Both the position numbers and the translations under genes were made by a program. Below, piece by piece: positions 25,039 to 36,036 of a stretch of DNA of 64,000 nt. Below the pieces are notes generated by a model. That model searched no databases and had not been told where the DNA came from. It was given only the letters and a program-made list of their open reading frames with translations. The number at the start of each line of letters is the position of its first letter. The stretch's first letter is position 1. The stretch comes from Ophiosphaerella korrae (taxonomy: Eukaryota; Ascomycota; Dothideomycetes; Pleosporales; Phaeosphaeriaceae), in contig JALNQF010000001.1 in the NCBI GenBank assembly GCA_028456385.1, forward strand, positions 310,001 to 374,000. The letters are read 5' to 3'.

Positions 25039-25838
25039 TAACTACCCGCATAGCTTTCTTAACCGAAATCAAAGTCTAATCCACGGAGTTTGCGCCCTTC
25101 TAACGCCGAGTTTCCCTTGCAAAGGCCGAAACGGTATGTGATGTAGCAATCGATCGTGTTCTAAAAGATAATCGACAATCTGCACGACTCGCAACAGGCG
25201 CGATCCTCGGTAGCGTTAGCGACTACGATATTCTTTTGAGGACTGAGAACAAGCTTTGATTAGCCTTATTGGCAATGGTATCTAATGTAGGCCGTGCGGA
25301 AGGAGTTGCGATTTGAGCTATGGTCGATCATCGCAGGAGCCGGAGCGACAGTAACCCAACCACGACCTCAGGTCACTCACAGAGATGGAAACAAACATTC
25401 TAGGTGCTGGACTATTTCCACAGGCGTTTCCTTTTTCGCTATAATTCCTGGTGACGTGGATACTTACATGGCCACCGCAGATCGCCAGACGCTCGCACGA
25501 CCGACGATGCTTAGACAGGCTTGTGCAAGCAAAATGATGACAGAAATGACATCATGGTCGCATTCTGCTATCAACAATACTTGGATAAAACTCAACACAA
25601 AGCTTATGCGAGCTATTCATCTCCTTTGTCTGACCTTTTTTAAATTAATCTCTTACTCTGAATTTTTCATCATCCAGTGGCACCACTCAGCATCCTCCTT
25701 TCACACGAGTTTGAGTCTTGTCGTGTGCCTCTTCATCGAACGCGCCGCTTCCGAAATCAAAGGAGTACGTGACTGGCAGGAGGACTTATCAACTCAACGA
25801 CATTCTGCTACACGGCGATACTTGCTACATCAACTATC
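25039..25838. other. Intergenic: right flank of transposon and promoter of the Sfk1-like gene
   Basis: 800 bp. A frame at 25294-25884 exists but has no domain and overlaps the true first exon in another frame. Several AT-rich blocks near 25620-25670. Confidence 0.45.
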
Positions 25839-26845
25839 ATGTTGGGAATATCATATTGGATTGTTCCCATATTCTCGTCTATAACATGGATGGCATGCCT
25901 GATTACCATGCTAGTGTATTGGGCCTCGACAGGACGACCAATATATTCGACTATGAGTAATGGACAGCGCATTCCTTATATTTCTGGTAAGTCAAAAAGC
26001 CCACAATACACCTCATAGTAACAGACGTGATCATTTTCTAACATCGTGTAGATATTGGTGCAGACGTTCTCAAGCCCATGTTCATTGCTCTTTCAGCGGT
26101 CTCCGTCCTGACTTTCAGCCTAGCATTCATCTTCGAGCGATGGCTTCGCCATGCTGGCAGACTTACACCGAACACTTCGGCTTGGCAAAAAGCATATTCT
26201 GCTTGCGCGACATTCGCAGCCATTGTGGGCGCAGCAGGCCTCATCCTCCTTACCATTTTCGATTGCAAGAACCACAACAAGCTCCATAATATCTTTCTGG
26301 CTGTGTTCATCATTGGATTTATTGTTTCAGCAATCTTTATCTGCTGGGAGTATCAACGCTTGGGCATACACTATCGCCAACACTCCGTATTGCGAATCTC
26401 GTTTTGGGTCAAGCTTGCGTTCATTCTCCTTGAGATTGCCCTCTGCATTGCATTTGGCGTGTGCTCCAAGAAGCACATCTGGAACACGGCCGCCATCCTC
26501 GAGTGGATCATAGCATTCTTATATTGCCTCTACGTCCTAAGCTTCTTCGTCGATTTCTTGCCTGCACTAAGAACAAAATCTTTCCAAAGCCAGAAAACTG
26601 AGATGCAGATGGCTGAGGAGGGCGACAGGAGAGGTATAGGTGATGGCGCTGCGGAAAGCGGACAGTATTTCCGCGGCAATACGAGTGCGGCGCCAGGTAG
26701 TGGATATACCAACGGCCATACCAACGGATACGCCAATGGACATGCTAATGGCTACACGAATGGCCACACCGATACCTCACGGCATACTCCTGACCACTAC
26801 ATCAAGCCAGGCGAGCCCACACAACTAGCCTCTAGAAATTTCTAG
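25839..26845 (+). CDS. Sfk1/DRAM/Frag1-family six-span membrane protein
   Basis: Two exons (25839-25986 and 26052-26845) give 313 residues. Six hydrophobic segments are visible: residues ~5-30, MFIALSAVSVLTFSLAF, ATFAAIVGAAGLILLTIF, FLAVFIIGFIVSAIFICW, VKLAFILLEIALCIAFGV and ILEWIIAFLYCLYVLSFFVD. NGQRIPYISDIGADVLKP between the first two is typical of the Sfk1/DRAM group. Yeast Sfk1 is a plasma-membrane partner of the PI4-kinase Stt4 pathway; a similar role is inferred. The hydrophilic C-tail carries a tetrapeptide repeat (see 26711-26770). The start is the first ATG after an in-frame stop at 25770. Confidence 0.85.
26711..26770 (+). repeat. 12-bp coding tandem repeat, five units
   Basis: Encodes five tetrapeptides of type N-G-(H/Y)-(T/A) in the cytosolic tail of the Sfk1-like protein. 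The units differ mainly at synonymous positions and alternate His and Tyr. Confidence 0.9.
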
Positions 26846-27276
26846 GCTTCACTCGAAAATCCCTTTTTCTTATTATATCAATGAAGTGTCATGACTCGAT
26901 GAGACCTTGTAACTATATCTACTGTTCATTAGAATGTGCATACATTCCTGCATTGGAATATTGAGGGAATCAGTTCAGCGAAGCACCTATGTACGAATAT
27001 GTTTGATAGATAGGCTAATGTTTTACCTTATGTTAAATGTCATAGAGATTAGTAGTATGGCTAGTATGCATCGTGGTCCATGCATGGGCTGTAAGAATGT
27101 AAATTGAATCATATCACATCCTATATATCACCTACAAGTACAGCTCTATGCACATCTTATCCTAGCTGATCTACTTGTACATATTCACAGCGTCTCGCTC
27201 GTGGATTTGTGGGGTTATTGCGCTGGTTCAGTATTCGGGAAAGGAAAACATTGAAACGGAATACATCATGAATCAA
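26846..27276. other. Convergent 3' flanks
   Basis: AT-rich 431 bp between the 3' ends of the Sfk1-like and IDH1 genes. No gene seen. Confidence 0.5.
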
Positions 27277-28655
27277 CTATGCTTTCTCCATCTGGTTTAG
27301 GATAGCGCGAGTAAACTCGTGGGTAGTAGAGTTGCCTCCCATGTCACGTGTTCGTGCAGCACTATACGATAATTAGCAAATTTCTTGATACATGCTTATG
27401 GAAACACCTACCCATCAGCAATGACCTTGTAAACAGACTGGGAGATGCGGTTAGCATGGTCGTCAAGACCAATGTGTCGCAGCATCATGGCGGCGGATAG
27501 GATCAGAGCAGTAGGGTTGGCCTGATCCTTGCCCTTGATATCGAGACCAACGTGACGGCATCCAGGCTCGAACACGGCTACATTGCGACCCATGTTGCAT
27601 CCGGGAACAATTCCAGGGCCTCCGACAAGGCCAGCTCCGATGTTGGATAGAATACCACCGTACAAGTTGGGCATGACCATGACGTCGAATTGCTGTGGCC
27701 TCGACACACACTGCATGGAAGCGTTGTCGACAATCATATCGTTAGTCTCGATGGTGGGGTAGTCCTCGCCGACCTTCTTGACAGTATTACGGAAAAGACC
27801 GTCGGCCAGCTTCATGATGTTGGCCTTGTGGATGCAGGTGACCTTCTTGCGGTTGTTGGCGAGCGCGAAGGCAAAGGCAAACTTAGCAATGCGCTCCGAC
27901 TTCTCGCGGGTGATGATCTTGAGCGACTCGACAACGCCGCTGACGGACTGGTGCTCGAGACCAGAGTACTCGCCCTCGGTGTTCTCACGGATGATGCAGA
28001 AATCGATGTCCTTGTGGCGGGTCTGGTAGCCGGGGATGTTCTTGAGGAGGACAATGGAGGCGTAGATGTCGAGCTCCTGGCGGAGGGCAACGTTGAAAGA
28101 GCGATGACCAGATCGCTCAATGGGTGTATGGAGAATTCCCTTGAGACCGAGCTTGTTGCGCTTGAGCGAGGCAATGGATTCGCGAAGCAGGCCCTCGGAG
28201 TGCTTATTGCCAGTCTCGACACCCGAAACATCTACCTGCTCCCACTCGACGGGCACGTTGTCGGCCTTGAAGATCTCCTTGACCGACTCAGAAACTTCGG
28301 CACCGATACCGTCACCTGCGCATTGTTCAATGTTATATCCAAGTTTGGGGCGGCTATCGCAGCGTACCAGGAATCAAGGTAACAGTGTATTTGCCGCCGA
28401 ACTTGGTAGGCTGGAAGATGTCCGACTTGACCGTCGCCATTGCTGCAGCTTGTCAGAGATGTACCCATCTAAGTGACCATGTCATCGGTGCGTACTCCTC
28501 AAAGCCACGGACGGGCCGCATCGTGTTGGCTTCGCGCCCCGCAGGAGCGTCTACACAAAGTGTGTTAGTTTGTCATATCCTACACCGGAGGCCCAATTGG
28601 GAGGAAATAGGGTGTTCCATACCTGCGCTGTTCTTTGAGAGGTCCTCGACAACAT
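27277..28655 (-). CDS. IDH1: NAD-dependent isocitrate dehydrogenase subunit 1, mitochondrial
   Basis: Five exons (28623-28655, 28496-28550, 28368-28442, 27412-28315, 27277-27361) give 383 residues. The first ~30 residues (MLSRTSQRTAQTLLRGAK, Arg-rich with no acidic residue) are a mitochondrial presequence. The mature part has TLIPGDGIGAEVSESVKEIF, VEWEQVDVSG, ASLKRNKLGLKG, IIRENTEGEYSGLEH, HKANIMKLADG, VDNASMQCVSRPQQFDVMV and NLYGGILSN. The QCVSRPQQFDV wording matches the regulatory Idh1 rather than the catalytic Idh2. The enzyme oxidises isocitrate to 2-oxoglutarate in the TCA cycle as an Idh1/Idh2 octamer. The short last exon supplies the end (MGGNSTTHEFTRAILNQ). The gene is intact. Confidence 0.95.
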
Positions 28656-30229
28656 GGCGATAGATGGTTGGGGTGCAAGCAGCAAGTTGGTGGTGAGGGA
28701 ATTGTGCAGAGAACGACGCCAAGCCCGACTGCCGAGAAGAAACCGCAAACCACATCCGTCTTCCCTGTTTCCGCCGCCTGTTCCACCGCGGCCGACTAGA
28801 CTGCTCAAGACGTCGAGGAGGGTGCAACTTGACACCTAACGAGCATCACAAAGCACCATTGTCTATTCTTCATCAAGAGTGGTAAGAAAATTACCTTTGA
28901 ACCCACAATAGACTCTGTAGCTGAGAGTCTGAGACCATTCGCTTCTTGTGACAAGACTGGGTGTGTGCCTTCCCAATACGTTCCTAACTTTGCCGCTCTG
29001 CACGATATGTGTCCGGGACGCTCATTTGCGATGGTGATATCGTCTTTGGCCGCGCAGAACAGCTTTACCTAAACTTCACATTGTGGCTCTCTTCTTGGCA
29101 TGGGAAAAGTGGGAAGCTGACCACTTGAGATGTAGCCGCCTGACGATACTTGGCTTACCTACAATTTTTTTTTGTATAACTACAGATAAGGCAGGAATGA
29201 CCTATGACTTGTAGTCATATAATTCTATCATATATTGTCTATTGCATGCATCAGGCGCCTCAAACTAGGAGAGTGATTCTCCCACTTTCAAAAGTCGGGG
29301 TCATCTTCAATTAAGAACTTTAATTTGTGCTGCGATGTCAATGCTAGGGGAGATACTGGTATTGTATTGTGGCAGAGCCTTTGTGCTTACATCAGAAGGA
29401 GGCCTTGCTGCGAAGCTTTGGTTCTACAAGCCAAGTACACATACTTCAGTGGAATCTGGAATTATGCTAACGTTGCTTGGTATAGAATGAATACCCACTC
29501 TTTGCTGCCTGAAGTTACCTCTCCTCCGGCTCAGGGTCTAGCCCAGCGCAGATCTGAACTAGGATTGGAAGGCTTAGAGCACACAAAGGCGCAACTTGCT
29601 TTTCTATGAATGAGTGGGGTCCACTTTCTCTTACACTGACGCGGCCCGGCCGTCTACGTCTTTACTGGTCACAGGCGTTCGGCCATAGTAGAATAGGCAT
29701 GCTGTTATAATAGATAAGTTGTACAGTTTTCTGTCTGTCAAGTGCTTTATGCGATCGAAATTCATAATTCGGATCAGGTTGTACTTCGAGTCAAGTGCAC
29801 GGAGACCACACAAGCAGGCCTCTATCATGGTGGTGATGAAACTTGTCTTTGGATGCCGTAACGTCTAAGCAAAAATAATTGTGTTTAACATTTTCTGTGG
29901 TACTCATGTCATTGCTAATCAGTTGCTCACACAAGGTCGCAAAATCTTGCATTCACCTATGCCGCCGTTTGTTTGTTTACACTGATCTGCGGTGTTGCCT
30001 GCTATGGCTCTCATTCACCTAAACTTGATCTTTGATCGCACTGTGTTTCGCCTCTAGTTACGCGTATGAAATCTTTACTGACTCAGCTCGCTCTTCGACT
30101 CTACACCACACCGCACTCAATAACAGCGGTTCTCCATAGCTAAAAGACCGTGGCTTTGCTGTGCACACGGCGAAAAACAGTCTACTGCAAAAGGTTGTAA
30201 CCACTAGAAGCCCCTTTACGACATTTCCG
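28656..30229. other. Divergent intergenic tract
   Basis: 1.57 kb between the IDH1 and zinc-ribbon gene starts. A poly-T run lies near 29165-29174. A 94-codon frame at 29325-29609 has no recognisable content. No RNA gene seen. Confidence 0.45.
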
Positions 30230-31922
30230 ATGGCAGACGATTACCTCCATTCATCTTCTCCGTCTCATCGTTCTCCAACTACGACACGCAACATGCAGCA
30301 TCCACTAACACGCAGTGCTAATGCTCCATTCATGCGCTCGCAGCTAACTTTGATCGAATCTCCAGCACCTCAAATTTCTTCAGCTGCGAGTTCCGAGAAC
30401 AATCCCCAAAGGAAGAACGTGTTAAAGAGGGTGGCCCGCAAGATGAAATCGTTTCTCCATCAGAAACCTGAGAAGTCGACGGCAGGTGACGAGCATGAAA
30501 ATGTGCAAGCAGGTAAATGATAAAGCCCGATGACATAACATGCAGTGCTAACACATACCAGACAGTCAAGGTCTTGAAACCATTCGAGAGTTCGAAACTA
30601 TGGCTTTGAGTGACCATGGCAATGGCAACCTAAGCATTGTCAGTGGCATGGAACCATATTCGCCCCAAATTCTTGAATCTGGACAATTCACCAGTAGCCA
30701 TGGGAATGAAAAAAGGTCTCCAGAGAAGCTCACCCACAAAGCCTCTGAGGACAGTATGTATTCTTTTCCCCGCTTGAATAACACCGTGCGTGAGTACAGT
30801 GACTTGGGTGAGGGCTACTATACCGCGCGGGCCGAGGACCCATTCTATACTGGTAGCGCTACTAAGAAAGAGCTTCGTGAGGGCCCACTGTTCGTCGGTC
30901 AGTGGAGGTGCTGCCAGTGCCACAAGTCGCAGATGCTCTACCAGATCCATCATCCCCAGCAAATCGTCAGTGCTGCTCGCTGCCTATGCTCACACAAACC
31001 TTGTGAGAGCTGCACCCTGGCTGGAAGCATCAAACTATACAAGCCAGTCGAAGATCCTTTCGCAGTCCAGCTCCTTGTTGAAGAGGATCGTCAGATTCAG
31101 TTCGGCATCTTCTGTGGTAATTGTGGCATCTCTTGGAGGGCTCGAGTTGTTAAGCCATTCTCTATGCTACGTAAGCTTCAGTCATCGGTCACTCTTCGTA
31201 AACAAGGACAACTCGGTTCAGAGAAGACGGCATTCGCGGACGACTCTACTGCGAATCTCCAGACGATGACCAAGGAGATTGAACAGGATCATGGCCAGCA
31301 AGCCATTTCTGCTATGGTTACCTTCGCTGATATCAAATGCACTTGCGGTCATATTGTGGATGGCCCTTCCGCGCTGACTTTCCAGATCGGTGAGGTGCCA
31401 GAGTATGTTCCCGGTTCAGGAAGCATTCTCAAACAGAAGCCGACCTTCACCGCTACGCCTAAAGATCTGCAGCAAGGCATCGGCCAGTCCGAGCTCACTA
31501 TCAAGGCCAAGGGCAGGACCATCCATCACTTCAACCCGCTAGCTATGAACCAGGTACTTCCCGAGGAGATGGAGCGACTCAAGCAACCTCACTCGAAGGC
31601 TAGTCTTGAGAGATTGAAGGGAACTTCCAGTGCCAAAGGCACAGAGGCTAAAAAGAACATTCGCCGTTTCAACCCGCTGGCTATGAACCAGATGCATATC
31701 GAGGATACGGAGGGGCTTAAGCAACCTCACCCAAACGTAAGCCTTGAGATGTTGACTGGAGTTGCCTCGTCAAGCAAGAGCCCCGAGGAGCTCACAGAAC
31801 CTCTTCGAAGGAAGCGCGGAGAGACAGTCACGGAGCCTCGCCCTGAATGGTACAAGGAGGGAGTGAAGAGCGCTGGCGCAGGTGAGAACGTTGAGAAGCC
31901 CATGGAGCCGCAGTCCAAGTAG
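30230..31922 (+). CDS. Zinc-ribbon protein with duplicated 46-residue unit, function unknown
   Basis: Two exons (30230-30512 and 30562-31922) give 547 residues. The N-terminal ~200 residues are polar and disordered, with a basic patch (KRVARKMKSFLHQK). The core has three cysteine knuckles: CCQCHKSQ followed by CLCSHKPCESC, then CGNCGISWRARVV, and later CTCGHIVDG. This is a double zinc-ribbon-like arrangement. The last 130 residues contain two copies of a 46-residue unit built around RFNPLAMNQ and LKQPH. I recognise no named family with certainty; such proteins are common and fast-evolving in filamentous ascomycetes. No signal peptide is seen, so it is probably intracellular. Confidence 0.78.
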
Positions 31923-33652
31923 GGCGCCGACCGCCAGTCAAAAGGTAAGAGACCGCCCTCTGGATATGTGACAGCTCCCAGCTAACATATTATAAAGTCT
32001 CGTCATTCAAAGTAAGTTTTGGACCAGATACTGAAACAAGGTTCACGAATGATCAAACCAAACCGATGAAGATAACTGGCGTTGGAGCAAAACGACTCAT
32101 ACTGGAAAGGGAAGATTAGTGAGACATGTTTGCGAAGCCTCGTGCATACGCGGCGTGATTTGGTCACGGAGGAAAAGGCTCAGCGAACCACATAATTGAG
32201 GGTTTTGTTCAGGCATTTAGTTTGAGGCAACTTACCTTGCGGTTTCGTTTTGAGGAGACTTAAGACTTACCGATGTTTTGATTCAAGGGTCCGCATGTGT
32301 AAATCCCCTTGCCTAATAGCCTCAAGACACTGTTTATGCTACAATACCCTTCACCGACTTTATTGTAGTTGTGATGTTCCATTGTTGCCCCTGCGGCTGA
32401 TGAAATCTGTCTTACTGTATCGGAAAGGTGCATGCGCGATATGATGCGATACTTTCAAGGGCTACTCAATATCCGTATGCGTTCTTTGCTTCAGATTGGG
32501 CGGTTTTGATTCATCAGTGAGTTTTTTGTTATCTTTCGCCATCAGCTATCATGGGGCAGGGGCTTTGGTTGTTTGTAGCTGCCTTCTCATCAATCCACTG
32601 GAAATGGTCAGCCGGTGGTCAGGATAAGCCGAGGCAGCAGAAAGTGGGTAAATCGTTTGGCACACCCTAGTTATGAGTGAAGATGCTGATGATGGAACAC
32701 GGTAGAGTCGTATGTTGGGAGATGTCACGGGTGGATGTACCTTGTTGGTGACACAGCCTTACAACACCGAGATTGCGGCTCGTGTCTCACACAGCCACGC
32801 TTTAGGCTTCGGTTCCCCACGAGTTCATGTAATGTGTTCAATCACGGCATAGCCAGAGACTCTGCAGAAGGGCAACATGCGTTGACAATGATTTAAGTGC
32901 AAGCTCGCATTGTCTTTGACTATGTTACATGTACGCTCCCACTGCTCAGCTGCAATCTTTGTAGCAGCTCATCGGCCATCCCGATCCTTTGATAACCGCC
33001 CTTGACGCTATGCTTAGTGCCCTGATACGGAGTAGATGCCGGCCTATGTCGACTTAGGAAAATGCGCGCGGAGACGACCGCCCTCGCTCGCCGCCCTGCG
33101 ATCTGCCTTATTGAGCTACAACGGCCCAAGAAGCGCTATAGTTCATCAGCCACAGCCATATTGATCAAGCCTGGCCTGGCGGCTAGGCAATCATGAAAGA
33201 GTGCAAGTCGGTGTGAAGTACCTGGTCAACAAAGGAGGGAGGATGTGGCGCAGGAGCGTTCCCGCTGCAATGTAGGCGGAGCACCTCATCAGGTGCCCGC
33301 TAGCAGGCGCAGATAGGGTCGCGAAAGATATAATGCCCCAACCGCAAACAAGAGTGTTTGTATCAACATTCCAAACGCATTGTAAGAATTAAAGCACCAA
33401 AACTAGTCGGTCGCATTATCCGTTTGCGTTTGACTCGCCACCCACGCAAGGTACTACCCAGTCACACAACGTAGCCGCGCCGTTGGCCCTGTGAGTCCCC
33501 CACTATCTCTTGGTATAAATAGTCAAGCACTTGCTGATGTTCCTACCCAACCCTCAGCCCTCAACTTTCTTACATAAATCTTCCGAATTTCACAACTCCC
33601 CACCAACGGCACACCTTTTGCTGTGCAAAAGTCCCTAAGTCAGAGCTCAAAC
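31923..33652. other. Intergenic tract with a promoter
   Basis: 1.73 kb. It holds the 3' flank of the zinc-ribbon gene and, near its right end, a TATA box and a pyrimidine-rich leader for the next gene. Frames here are short and unconvincing. Confidence 0.45.
33514..33520 (+). promoter_or_regulatory. TATA box of the deoxyribosyltransferase-like gene
   Basis: tataaat in the context ggtataaatag, 133 nt before the ATG at 33653. It is followed by a C/T-rich leader (33540-33600), typical of well-expressed fungal promoters. Confidence 0.55.
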
Positions 33653-34588
33653 ATGAACAATAACGCTGCAGAGATGGATACTCCAGCTACCGCGGAAGTC
33701 CAGAAGAAGGAATTCTGGGCTTGCCCTGGCTGCAAGCGAGAGACCGACGTCGAAAAGGCCCCAACTGGACCCAATGGCGAAGAAGGGCCTGTGCCGGACA
33801 CATACAATCAACTCATACCTCCACCACCAGACTCTTTGAAGCAACACCCCAAGTTCACCCACTGCAAAGCAATCAACACTCCAGAGTTTGAAAATGAATT
33901 CAGCATATTCACTGCTGGAAGTATAGAAATGGGCAGGGCAGTTCAGTGGCAGTCGCGCCTGGCCGAACACCTCCGAGACCTTCCCATCACGGTTTACAAT
34001 CCCCGCCGTGGCGGGTGGGATCCTAAAGTTGACGTCAAGGCCAGCAACGAATCCTTCAGGCAACAAGTGGTTTGGGAATTAAATGCCCTCCATACGGCAG
34101 ATGTGATTTGCTTTTTCTTCGACCAAGATACCTTGAGCGGTGTTACGCTACTAGAGTTGGGTTTATGGGCGAAATCTGAGAAGATCATCGTGTGCTGCCC
34201 TGAGAAATACTGGCGAAGTGGAAACGTAAAGGTCACTTGCGACCGCTATAGGATCCCGCGCGTGCCAGACTTTGACAGCTTAGTTGACGGAGTCAGGACA
34301 ATGCTGGCAATGAAAGGCTTGGGCCAAGACAACAAGTCTAGCCAGCTAGCAGCGCCTCATGATCCCAGGTGGTGGACCAAATCTAGCAACGATCCTGCCG
34401 AGTTTGCCAAACTTAGGGCACTAGACAAGCAAGAGTTCGAATGGATTGCTCAACTCAAGCGAGAAGAACAAGAACGTATTGTTGAGCTGCGAAAGCTGAA
34501 AGCTGAACTCCGGGAGCAGCTCCGCAAAGCGGAGGAGGAGCTGATGACTCTTATCCCAAACATGCCCGAGCCTCTCCTTTCTGAGTAA
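33653..34588 (+). CDS. Nucleoside 2-deoxyribosyltransferase-like protein
   Basis: A single exon of 311 residues. A short CPGC knuckle sits near residue 24. The core spans residues ~85-215: FTAGSIEMGRAVQWQSRLAE, TVYNPRRGGWDPK, FRQQVVWELNALHTADVICF, and TLLELGLWAKSEKIIVCCP. These fit the eukaryotic deoxyribosyltransferase-like family (Pfam Nuc_deoxyri_tr2). The Glu in LLELGLWA occupies the place of the catalytic Glu of bacterial enzymes. The C-terminal ~60 residues form a charged coiled coil. Bacterial relatives swap bases on deoxyribose; the fold is also related to TIR-type NAD hydrolases. The true substrate here is unknown. The start is the first ATG of the frame. Confidence 0.82.
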   Translation: MNNNAAEMDTPATAEVQKKEFWACPGCKRETDVEKAPTGPNGEEGPVPDTYNQLIPPPPDSLKQHPKFTHCKAINTPEFENEFSIFTAGSIEMGRAVQWQSRLAEHLRDLPITVYNPRRGGWDPKVDVKASNESFRQQVVWELNALHTADVICFFFDQDTLSGVTLLELGLWAKSEKIIVCCPEKYWRSGNVKVTCDRYRIPRVPDFDSLVDGVRTMLAMKGLGQDNKSSQLAAPHDPRWWTKSSNDPAEFAKLRALDKQEFEWIAQLKREEQERIVELRKLKAELREQLRKAEEELMTLIPNMPEPLLSE

Positions 34589-35445
34589 ATTTGAGAGGCG
34601 TTCGTGGCAGAGTCGAAATATATGAAACAAGAGGTGAACTTAGAGGATGGCGACACAATCGATAATACACATGGATCCCGCTAAGAAGGCCAAGTGGAAT
34701 TTTATCGTGGGTCTAGATATGGAGTTGGCGGTAGTCTGTTTGCTTGTTTCTGGGAGGCTTGTCTTATATGGTTGGGCCATGAGACATTGTTTATTTGCTG
34801 CTTTGCCGTTCAAGGGCTGCGAGGATGATATCCATTTGGAGGGCGTCTCATGTACATTATGTAATTGTCCTAAGTGCATAATATCACTTCTTTGACTCGG
34901 ATTTCAATGTGCTGGTGCAAACCGAAAATGCCTTACGCGGGTTCCAAGGTTATAACAACTGTGTCACTGAGAGAATCAGAAGGATTTCAATGTCATGTTT
35001 TCTTGTGTATGGCCGTGAAGTAGAGTAAGGCGTGTATGTGAGCCTGTGATGCTGCTCTTCCTGTTAATTGGAATGGCCGCGCCTACCCTTCGATGTGGCC
35101 AAGAAGCCTTGCGTCGTGAATAAGATGGGACCAGAATAATTGGGTGTAACTATTGTGACACTGATAGCTTGCATACATTCAACACGGTAATGTTCCGTGG
35201 TATTTGCTTTGACTTAATTCCTCAGTTGGCCATTTACCTTCTAATTGCTTCTATTCTCATCACTCCCTTATCCCACCCCATAGCTCTGCAATACAATCTC
35301 TAGAGTAGTAAATCTAGGATTCTGATCGCGGCTGCCTCCTCTGGACAAGAAACGGCTATGCCAAAGACACTGGGGCATTCGAGGCTCAACTCAACCTACA
35401 GCCGAGCTTGAAGCATTCAACCTTGGTGGACCACACTTATCTCCC
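34589..35445. other. Convergent 3' flanks
   Basis: 857 bp between the deoxyribosyltransferase-like gene and DPH4. Short frames only; no conserved content recognised. Confidence 0.45.
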
Positions 35446-36036
35446 TCACCCAACCTCAACCTCAAATCCAACCCTCACCCACAAACTGCACCCTTCACAT
35501 CCAACAAGCACCTCTTTTTCTCCTCTCCCCTCTGCATCCTCCAACTCCTCCTCCAATATCTTGAAACCCTTGTCGGCACCACATCTGCACGCTCGACTCC
35601 ACTCCATCTGTTGCTGCCCCTCATTATCACTCTCTTGCACCACCGCCTCTTCATCGGGTGTATTTGAGAATACAAAACCGGGATCCAGAACATCAAAGTC
35701 GCTGAGATCCAGCAATTCTAACCCAAGCACGAAATCGTCCGAGGGGGCCTGAAGTTCCTCTTGCTGCTTTCGGCTTGACGAAGATACCACATGTGGATTG
35801 TGAAGGAGAAAGTTGTTGTACTCGGTTCGACATAGTGGGTCCGAAAGAATGGTGTAAGCTTCCTTGACTTCGTCGACGGAGCGGCTGCTAGGACTGGTGG
35901 CGTTCTTGTCTGGATGCGTTGCCAAGAGTGCAAGCTTATAGGCCCGGCGCACTTCTGCGGAAGATACTTCGTGGGATGAGCCGGGAGTAGGGGCGCGTAA
36001 CCTTAGGATATCATAGTAATCTTTTGTGTATGCCAT
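35446..36036 (-). CDS. DPH4: Diphthamide biosynthesis protein 4 (J protein)
   Basis: A single exon of 196 residues. An N-terminal J domain (residues ~6-80) carries YKLALLATHPDKN with the HPD triad. A CSL zinc finger lies in the second half: ACRCGADKGFKI and later VGCEGCSLWVRVGF, with four zinc-binding cysteines. The same architecture defines Dph4/Jjj3, which binds iron through the CSL domain and supports the Dph1-Dph2 radical chemistry that modifies a histidine of elongation factor 2. The length is as expected for the family. The acidic middle stretch (residues ~90-145) is variable. The gene is intact. Confidence 0.92.
   Translation of the reverse strand: MAYTKDYYDILRLRAPTPGSSHEVSSAEVRRAYKLALLATHPDKNATSPSSRSVDEVKEAYTILSDPLCRTEYNNFLLHNPHVVSSSSRKQQEELQAPSDDFVLGLELLDLSDFDVLDPGFVFSNTPDEEAVVQESDNEGQQQMEWSRACRCGADKGFKILEEELEDAEGRGEKEVLVGCEGCSLWVRVGFEVEVG

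Noticed and set aside
25294..25884. Plus-strand frame of 196 codons
   Set aside because: Overlaps the true first exon of the Sfk1-like gene in a different frame and has no domain content.
27690..28382. Plus-strand frame of 230 codons
   Set aside because: Exact antisense of IDH1 exons, which match a known enzyme residue by residue.
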